Assembly (NCBI RefSeq): GCF_014203395.1
Contig: NZ_JACHIW010000001.1
Coordinates: 310,001-374,000, forward strand
Length of the DNA: 64,000 nt
Reading direction: 5' to 3'
DNA from: Saccharopolyspora phatthalungensis
GTDB taxonomy: Bacteria > Actinomycetota > Actinomycetes > Mycobacteriales > Pseudonocardiaceae
Position 1 is the first letter of the stretch, and the number at the start of each line of letters is the position of its first letter. The position numbers and the translations under genes are program-made. The notes beneath the pieces are model-generated. The model did no database searches. It saw only the letters and a program-made list of their open reading frames with translations, and had not been told where the DNA came from. Shown here one piece after another: positions 58,979 to 64,000 of the stretch.

Positions 58979-60334
58979 TCAGTCGTCGCCGCGAATGATG
59001 CCGCGCAGTTTCGGGATCCGGTCATTCAGCGTGCGCTCCGCGCCTCGACCGGTCGGCTGGTAGTAGTCGCGGCCCACCAATTCGTTCGGCGGGTACTGCT
59101 GGGTGAGCACGCCTTCCGGCTTGCTGTGCGGATATTGATAGCCCTGGGCGTTGCCGAGCTTGTTCGCTCCGGCGTAATGCCCGTCGCGCAGGTGCGGCGG
59201 CACCGGGCCGCCCTTGCCCGCCCGCACGTCACCCATCGCCTCGTCGATCGCCATGATCACGGCGTTGGACTTCGGCGCGGTGGCGAGGTGAATCGTGGCC
59301 TGTGCCAACGCGAGTCGACCCTCGGGCATCCCGATGAACTGCACCGCGTGCGCGGCCGCGACGGCGGTCTGCAACGCGGTCGGATCGGCCATGCCGATGT
59401 CTTCGCTGGCGTGCACCACCAGCCGGCGCGCGATGAACCTCGGGTCCTCCCCCGCCTCCACCATCCGGGCCAGGTAGTGCAGCGCAGCGTCCACATCGGA
59501 CCCACGGATGGACTTGATGAACGCGCTGGCCACGTCGTAGTGCTGATCACCGCCCCGGTCGTAGAGAACCGCGGCGCGATCCACGGTGGCCTCCACGGTC
59601 GCCAGGTCGATCGCGTCCGCACCGGTCGAACTCGCCGACTCCGCCGCCGCTTCCAGCGCCGTGAGCGCCCGTCGCGCGTCGCCTCCGGCGAGCGACACCA
59701 GGTGCGCCTCGGCCGCCTCGGCCAGGTTCAGCGCCCCACCCAGACCGCGCTCCTCGCTGACCGCCCGCCGCAGCAGCGTGCGGATGTCCTCGTCATCGAG
59801 GCTGCGTAGTTGCAGCACCAGTGATCGCGACAGCAGCGGAGCCACCACGGAGAAGAACGGGTTCTCCGTGGTGGCCGCCACGAGGAGCACGGTGCGGTCC
59901 TCGACCGCGCCCAGCAGCGCGTCCTGCTGGGTCTTCGAAAAGCGGTGGACCTCGTCGATGAACAACACCGTCGACTCGCCGGACCGGCCCAACCGGCGGC
60001 GCGCCTCCTCGATGACGGCGCGCACCTCCTTGACCCCGGACGACAGCGCGGACAGCGCCGCGAACCGCCGTCCGGTCGCCAGCGAAACCAGGTTGGCGAG
60101 GGTGGTCTTGCCGGTGCCGGGCGGGCCGTAGAGCAGCACCGATGCCGGTGCTGCCCCTTCGACCAGGCGGCGCAGCGGAGCTCCTGCCCCCAGCAGGTGC
60201 TGCTGGCCGACGACCTCGTCGAGCGAGCGGGGCCGCATCCGCACCGCCAACGGCGCGTTCTCGGCCAGCTTCTCGCCCGCGCGCATCTCGGTGTCGGCGC
60301 CGAACAGCCCCTCGTCGAACAAGCCCTCACTCAC
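58979..60334 (-). CDS. rarA: Replication-associated recombination protein A (AAA+ ATPase)
   Basis: 451 residues from GTG 60334. AAA+ core with Walker [18 protein letters not shown], Walker [20 protein letters not shown] and sensor [21 protein letters not shown]-terminal tetramerisation domain with [25 protein letters not shown] and AKSNAV-like [13 protein letters not shown]. It acts at stalled forks. In many actinobacteria it lies near alaS, as here. Confidence 0.95.
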   Translation of the reverse strand: MSEGLFDEGLFGADTEMRAGEKLAENAPLAVRMRPRSLDEVVGQQHLLGAGAPLRRLVEGAAPASVLLYGPPGTGKTTLANLVSLATGRRFAALSALSSGVKEVRAVIEEARRRLGRSGESTVLFIDEVHRFSKTQQDALLGAVEDRTVLLVAATTENPFFSVVAPLLSRSLVLQLRSLDDEDIRTLLRRAVSEERGLGGALNLAEAAEAHLVSLAGGDARRALTALEAAAESASSTGADAIDLATVEATVDRAAVLYDRGGDQHYDVASAFIKSIRGSDVDAALHYLARMVEAGEDPRFIARRLVVHASEDIGMADPTALQTAVAAAHAVQFIGMPEGRLALAQATIHLATAPKSNAVIMAIDEAMGDVRAGKGGPVPPHLRDGHYAGANKLGNAQGYQYPHSKPEGVLTQQYPPNELVGRDYYQPTGRGAERTLNDRIPKLRGIIRGDD

Positions 60335-60383
60335 CCCGCCGACGCTACCCGCCGCCTCCGACGCCCCAGTGACTGTCCTTGAC

Positions 60384-61898
60384 TCAGCCCACCCGGGCGG
60401 GCAGGGCCACCTCGACCGTGCAGTTGCCGCGGCGGCGCTGGGCCGCCCAGTGCTCGACGGCTTGGTAGCAGGCGCGGTCGAGGTGGCGGACCGTCGTGAG
60501 GTCCAGGTGCACGTGCTTGCCCGTTGGCAGCTGTTCGAGGTGGTCCAGCAGCCGTGGCAGCCGCAGGAACGTCGCGTTGCCACCCAGCTCAACGCGCACG
60601 TGCTCGTCGTCGTGCTCGGCCCGCACCGACAGCCGGGACACGTCGATCGCGGTCTTGATGATGGCGACCGCCAGACCGGTCAGCGTGCCGATCAGCAGGT
60701 CGGTGGCCAGGATCGTGCCAGCGGTCAGCACCAGCACGAACGCCTCCGAGCGGTGCTCCCGCACCAGCGTGACGACCTGCCGCAGCTCCAGCAGCTTCCA
60801 ACCGGCCTGGATCAGCAGCGCCGCGAGCACGGCCGTCGGGATGAAGGCCAGCACGCCCGGTAGCAGCATCACGAACAGCAGCAGCCAGAACCCGTGCAGG
60901 ATGCGGGAGAGCTTGGTCTTCGCCCCGGCTTGCACGTTCGTGGCGCTGCGCACGATCACCGCGGTCATCGGCAATGCCCCCAGCAGACCGCAGATCGTGT
61001 TGCCCGCGCCTTGAGCGACGAGTTCCTTGTTGTACTGGGTCTTCGGGCGGTCGTGCATGCGGTCCACGGCGGCGGCGCTGAACAGGCTTTCCGCCGAGGC
61101 GATCAGCGCGAAGGTCAGGATCGAACCAAGTACGGCGGGCGTGGCGAGCTCGCCCCAGGCAGCGGCGGTCGGCACGTTCAACGCCGACAGCAGCGAGCCG
61201 ACCTCCACCTTCTGCACCGGCATCGCGAACAGCGCCGCCACCGCACTGGTCGCCACGACGGCCAGCAGCGCGCCGGGCACGAGCCGCAGCTGCGCGGGCG
61301 CCTTCTTCCAGAGCGCCATGATCACCAGGGCCAGCACGGCCAGCAACAGCCCGCTGCGGCCCGCCGGGCTGGTCACGGTCGTGACCAGCAAGTCCGGGAT
61401 CCCGGCGAATTTCGTCCAGGTGGACTCGGGCTGCGCGAGGCCACCCACCGGGTAGATCTGGCCGAGGATCAGCACCAGCCCGATACCGGCGAGCATGCCC
61501 TGCACCACCGACGGCGAGATCGCCCGGAACCAGGTGCCGAGCCGGCTCAGGCCCAGCACGATCTGCACCAGGCCGGAGCCGAGCACGATCACGCCCAGCG
61601 CCGCCAGCCCGTGCTGGTCGACCGCCGAGGCCACCAGCACGGTCAGCCCCGCCGCGGGGCCGCTGACCTGCATCGTGCTGCCGGGCAGCAAGCCGACCAC
61701 GAGGCCGCCGACGATGCCGGTGAGGATGCCCAGTTCGACCGGCACGCCGGACGCGACGGCCACGCCGACGCAGAGCGGCACGGCCACCAGGAACACCACC
61801 AGCGAGGCCCCTAGATCGGCGCCGAAGGTCTCCTTCGGCCAGCGCGGCGCGCCGGGCCCGCGGCGCGCCGGGCGAGGCGATTCGAGTTGAGTCGTCAC
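60384..61898 (-). CDS. SulP-family anion transporter with STAS domain (possible bicarbonate transporter)
   Basis: 504 residues, about 12-14 membrane spans: [47 protein letters not shown] [18 protein letters not shown] and [14 protein letters not shown] short STAS domain is at the C-terminus (about 430-500, [20 protein letters not shown]). SulP proteins carry sulfate, bicarbonate or other anions. The neighbouring beta-carbonic anhydrase gene (101 bases upstream, same strand) favours bicarbonate (inference). Confidence 0.9.
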   Translation of the reverse strand: MTTQLESPRPARRGPGAPRWPKETFGADLGASLVVFLVAVPLCVGVAVASGVPVELGILTGIVGGLVVGLLPGSTMQVSGPAAGLTVLVASAVDQHGLAALGVIVLGSGLVQIVLGLSRLGTWFRAISPSVVQGMLAGIGLVLILGQIYPVGGLAQPESTWTKFAGIPDLLVTTVTSPAGRSGLLLAVLALVIMALWKKAPAQLRLVPGALLAVVATSAVAALFAMPVQKVEVGSLLSALNVPTAAAWGELATPAVLGSILTFALIASAESLFSAAAVDRMHDRPKTQYNKELVAQGAGNTICGLLGALPMTAVIVRSATNVQAGAKTKLSRILHGFWLLLFVMLLPGVLAFIPTAVLAALLIQAGWKLLELRQVVTLVREHRSEAFVLVLTAGTILATDLLIGTLTGLAVAIIKTAIDVSRLSVRAEHDDEHVRVELGGNATFLRLPRLLDHLEQLPTGKHVHLDLTTVRHLDRACYQAVEHWAAQRRRGNCTVEVALPARVG

Positions 61899-61999
61899 AA
61901 TGCCCTCCAGGGCAAGTCGAATATGCGGGCAACAGGCATCGCGCCGCGCACCTGGCGGTGCGGGCGTCGAGCTGGCCCGACGGGCTTAGGGAACGGAAG

Positions 62000-62596
62000 T
62001 CAGAGCGGCAGGAAGTCCGGCTCGTCCGGCGACTGCGGGCAGGCGAAGACGAGACCGGTGTCGATCTCGTAGAACCAAGCGTGCAACCGCAGTTCACCGG
62101 CGATGACCCGGTCCCGGATGAACGGGTATTCATGCAGCGTCTGCAGCTGCGACTGGATGTGCCGCTTGCTCTCCGAGCGGACGCTGGGGTCCTCCGGTTC
62201 GGCGCCCGCCAAGCCGTCGGTGCCGAGCCAGGTCCGCAGCGCGGGCAACTCCTCCAGGCCGCGCCCGGCCAGGGTCAATGCCGTGACGGCACCGCAGTGC
62301 GAGTGCCCGCAGACGATGATCTCCGGCACGCGCAGCTGCAGAACCGCGTATTCGATAGTGGCCATTTCGCTGGACGCCGAGTCCGGCGCGTATTTCGGCA
62401 CCACATTGCCGGCGGTCCGCAGTTCGAAGAGATTCCCCGGTTCGGCACCGGTGATCTGGGACGGGATCACCCGCGAATCGGAGCAACCGATGAACAGCGC
62501 GGACGGTTTCTGACCTGCGGCGAGTTGCCGCCGGCGGTCCGCGGAAAGCATGCTGGGGTGCCGTCGTGCGTGCCGCACGAAATGTTCGAAGCTCAT
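62000..62596 (-). CDS. Beta-carbonic anhydrase
   Basis: 198 residues from ATG 62596 (GGAGAGG upstream). Zinc ligands and catalytic dyad visible: LFIGCSDSRVIPSQ (Cys, Asp-Arg pair) and VCGHSHCGAVTAL (His, Cys). It interconverts CO2 and bicarbonate in the cytosol. Lying directly before the SulP transporter gene, the two could supply bicarbonate to carboxylases, including carbamoyl-phosphate synthase. Confidence 0.95.
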   Translation of the reverse strand: MSFEHFVRHARRHPSMLSADRRRQLAAGQKPSALFIGCSDSRVIPSQITGAEPGNLFELRTAGNVVPKYAPDSASSEMATIEYAVLQLRVPEIIVCGHSHCGAVTALTLAGRGLEELPALRTWLGTDGLAGAEPEDPSVRSESKRHIQSQLQTLHEYPFIRDRVIAGELRLHAWFYEIDTGLVFACPQSPDEPDFLPL

Positions 62597-62642
62597 TGTC
62601 GCCTCTCCTGATCGTCTGCTCGGAATATGTCGCGAGCGCCGA

Positions 62643-63017
62643 TCAGTGGCGGATGACCTGGAGTGCGGCAGGTGAATGTTTGAGCTTGACGCAGGCGTGG
62701 TGCGGTTTGCTCCGGGCATTCGGAAGCACGCGCACCTGGGCTTGATTCTCGATATCGGCGGCGTACTGCAGCCCGGGCGGCAAGAGCGCGCCGCGGTCGT
62801 TCTTGCGGTCGTAGAGACGCCGGGGTGGCGCGATGCCAGGCAGCCGTTCGCGCAGCTTCTCGACGTCCCGTTGCTCGTTGGTCTCGGACTTGGATTCAGC
62901 AGGTCCGATGCGCAACTGCGAGCTGCCCTCGGCGTTTAGCGGGCCCAGCAACGCGAGCACGACCGCGAAGAGCAGGAATATTCCCGCCCTCGTGATCTGC
63001 CATGCCTTGCCACGCAC
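62643..63017 (-). CDS. Small exported or membrane-anchored protein, hypothetical
   Basis: 124 residues from GTG 63017, supported by GGGAGG 8 bases upstream. One N-terminal hydrophobic segment (AGIFLLFAVVLALLGPL) looks like an uncleaved anchor or signal peptide; no lipobox. The mature part is polar and charged (ESKSETNEQRDVEKLRERLP) with a single Cys (HHACVKLKH). The family was not recognised. It lies 46 bases upstream of the carbonic anhydrase gene on the same strand. Confidence 0.68.
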   Translation of the reverse strand: MRGKAWQITRAGIFLLFAVVLALLGPLNAEGSSQLRIGPAESKSETNEQRDVEKLRERLPGIAPPRRLYDRKNDRGALLPPGLQYAADIENQAQVRVLPNARSKPHHACVKLKHSPAALQVIRH

Positions 63018-63353
63018 CGAATGCCTCCCGAATAGAGCAGCCGTTCCCCTTCCGGCGACGCCGACGGTAGCGGGGCGTAGTGCTAAACGCTGAACTCAAG
63101 GTATCCGATAACGACGGTCCGGGCGCAAGTCACAGTTCCGGCCCGACCGGCGGAGAAACAAATGACGATATGTTAATCCAACCCGGTTCGACCTGCGAAT
63201 TCACCCGGATGCCGGGTGGACAAGAGGGCCGTCACTGCGGTGCGTAAACGATGTTCACTACGGAAAGTGTTGGCGATGTGACCAGAATTACCGTATTGGG
63301 GGAGTTGAACCCTCGGCCATATTCATCCTGGGCAACAAGACCGAAACACCGCA
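63018..63353. other. Non-coding region
   Basis: 336 bases with lower GC than its surroundings (for example 63160-63180 and 63270-63300). It should contain the promoter for the small exported protein and carbonic anhydrase unit. No convincing ORF, tRNA or terminator seen; a T-arm-like GAGGGTTCAACTCCC on the minus strand near 63302-63316 has no tRNA around it. Confidence 0.55.
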
Positions 63354-63719
63354 TCATAGCCGACCCGGTAGTGGTAACCGTGCGAGGTCGTCCAGCACCC
63401 GCGTGCAGTCGGCGAACATGACCGCGGTGGGAGCGACCACGCGGTAGCCCCGGGCGGCCAGAAACGCGTCGAGCTCGGCATGCCGGTCAAGCGGACTTAC
63501 CTGCACGATCGGCTTGGTGCCCCGCACCGCGTAGAACTCTTCCAGCCGTTCGACCGCCGCAGCTGCGTCCGCGACGACAGCGGGCGGCAAAGCCGAGTTC
63601 GAGCGCTTGCGGTTCAGCAGGCCGCAGCACCGATATAGCCAGCCGTCAACGCGCTCGACCGTCGAAGCCGGCCAGGTGGCGACGGCGGCCCGCTCGATCT
63701 CCAACCCGACGAAACCCAC
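63354..63719 (-). CDS. Truncated GNAT-type protein (N-terminal part only)
   Basis: 121 residues from GTG 63719 (GGAGG upstream; GTG 63722 is adjacent). The sequence (ERAAVATWPASTVERVDGWL, RKRSNSALPP, VQVSPLDRHAELDAFLAARG, then YRVVAPTAVMFAD) matches the N-terminal substrate-side half of a family of actinobacterial GNAT acetyltransferases. These normally continue for another 120 or so residues with the acetyl-CoA-binding core. Here a TGA ends the frame at 63354 and non-coding DNA follows, so the enzyme would lack its acetyl-CoA site. Probably a decaying gene, or a shortened binding protein. Confidence 0.62.
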   Translation of the reverse strand: MGFVGLEIERAAVATWPASTVERVDGWLYRCCGLLNRKRSNSALPPAVVADAAAAVERLEEFYAVRGTKPIVQVSPLDRHAELDAFLAARGYRVVAPTAVMFADCTRVLDDLARLPLPGRL

Positions 63720-63775
63720 CACGCACCTCCGGATGGATGCCGCGTGAAACCGAGCCTGGAGCGCGAGCCGGGTGG

Positions 63776-64000
63776 CTACGCGGTGCGGAAGGCCGGGTAC
63801 GGCAGCAGATGCAGGGCACCGGCCCCGAAGCGGTCCACCAGCGCATCGATCATCCGGTCGGCGACCTCCGCGATGTCGACCATGTCGGCCTCCTCCGCGT
63901 CCGTGCGCAGGCGCCGCCACCGGTCCACCAGCGCCGTGCTGCGGCGCGGCGAAGGCATGTGCAGGTCGATCGGCCGGTCGGTTTCCCCGGTCCGCGGCAG
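63776..64000 (-). CDS. Hypothetical protein, N-terminus outside window
   Basis: The last 74 residues of a gene entering from the right edge; stop TAG at 63776-63778. The visible part is helical and charged (STALVDRWRRLRTDAEEADM, VDIAEVADRMIDALVDRFG) and ends LLPYPAFRTA. No family recognised. It is 57 bases upstream of the truncated GNAT gene on the same strand, possibly one transcript. Confidence 0.6.
   Translation of the reverse strand: MPRTGETDRPIDLHMPSPRRSTALVDRWRRLRTDAEEADMVDIAEVADRMIDALVDRFGAGALHLLPYPAFRTA

Noticed and set aside
63290..63325. T-arm-like GAGGGTTCAACTCCC on the minus strand, possible tRNA
   Set aside because: No acceptor, D or anticodon stems can be folded around it, and the T-stem has a mismatch.

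Overview
This 64 kb window comes from a high-GC actinobacterium, most likely of the order Pseudonocardiales (Saccharopolyspora-like, low confidence at genus level). The reasons are the actinobacterial gene order (pyrR-pyrB-pyrC-carA-carB-pyrF, mihF-gmk-rpoZ-coaBC-metK-priA, nusB-efp-pepQ-aroQ-aroB-aroK-aroC), the BldD homologue with a c-di-GMP signature, mycobacterial-type integration host factor, DUF397/DUF5753 and DUF3558 proteins, and ESX (type VII) associated EspG, PPE-like, EspC-like and YbaB-like proteins. GTG starts and GTGA/ATGA stop-start overlaps are common. Almost the whole core backbone is on the minus strand.

Layout. 1-1640: a truncated membrane protein and a divergent polysaccharide-deacetylase lipoprotein. 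1704-9349: priA, a small dimeric alpha/beta-barrel-like protein, trmL (plus strand), a TIGR02206-type membrane protein, metK, coaBC, rpoZ, gmk and mihF. 9350-27570: an accessory block of about 18 kb sitting exactly between mihF and pyrF, which are neighbours in many actinobacteria. 27680-36446: the pyr operon pyrR-pyrB-pyrC-(PH-like membrane protein)-carA-carB-pyrF, with a good promoter and a PyrR-type leader. 36626-39532: bldD (plus), then nusB, efp and a Xaa-Pro peptidase. 39647-44173: a second accessory insert (ogt, MFS transporter, GlxA/AraC regulator, secreted glycosidase-like lipoprotein) that separates pepQ from aroQ. 44262-48348: aroQ-aroB-aroK-aroC and a prepilin peptidase. 48387-51806: a complete sugar PTS (EIIA, EIIB, GntR/DasR-like regulator, EIIC, HPr) with a dre-like operator. 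51830-60334: aroE, mltG, ruvX, alaS, two small membrane proteins, a D-2-hydroxyacid dehydrogenase and rarA. 60384-64000: a SulP transporter next to a beta-carbonic anhydrase, a small exported protein, a truncated GNAT protein and an incomplete gene at the edge.

The accessory block between mihF and pyrF is the most interesting part. It holds (i) an ESX-substrate operon with an inverted-repeat operator candidate (9818-12962); (ii) a broken XRE/DUF5753 regulator next to an intact DUF397 gene; (iii) a receptor-type Ser/Thr kinase plus lipoprotein; (iv) a three-gene operon of a 40-residue Phe/Arg/Cys-rich peptide, an ABC exporter and an atypical protein kinase (17070-20058), which looks like an undescribed ribosomal-peptide system; and (v) a tandem duplication of an ESX-associated cassette (YbaB-like, EspC-like, WXG-containing large protein, two partner proteins), in which one copy has lost most of its YbaB gene (20199-26943). 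No ESX core component (EccB/C/D/E, MycP) is present, so any secretion would depend on machinery elsewhere.

A dispersed palindromic repeat family built on CGATTTC-N4-GAAATCG recurs at five intergenic sites, each within about 40 bases downstream of a minus-strand stop codon.
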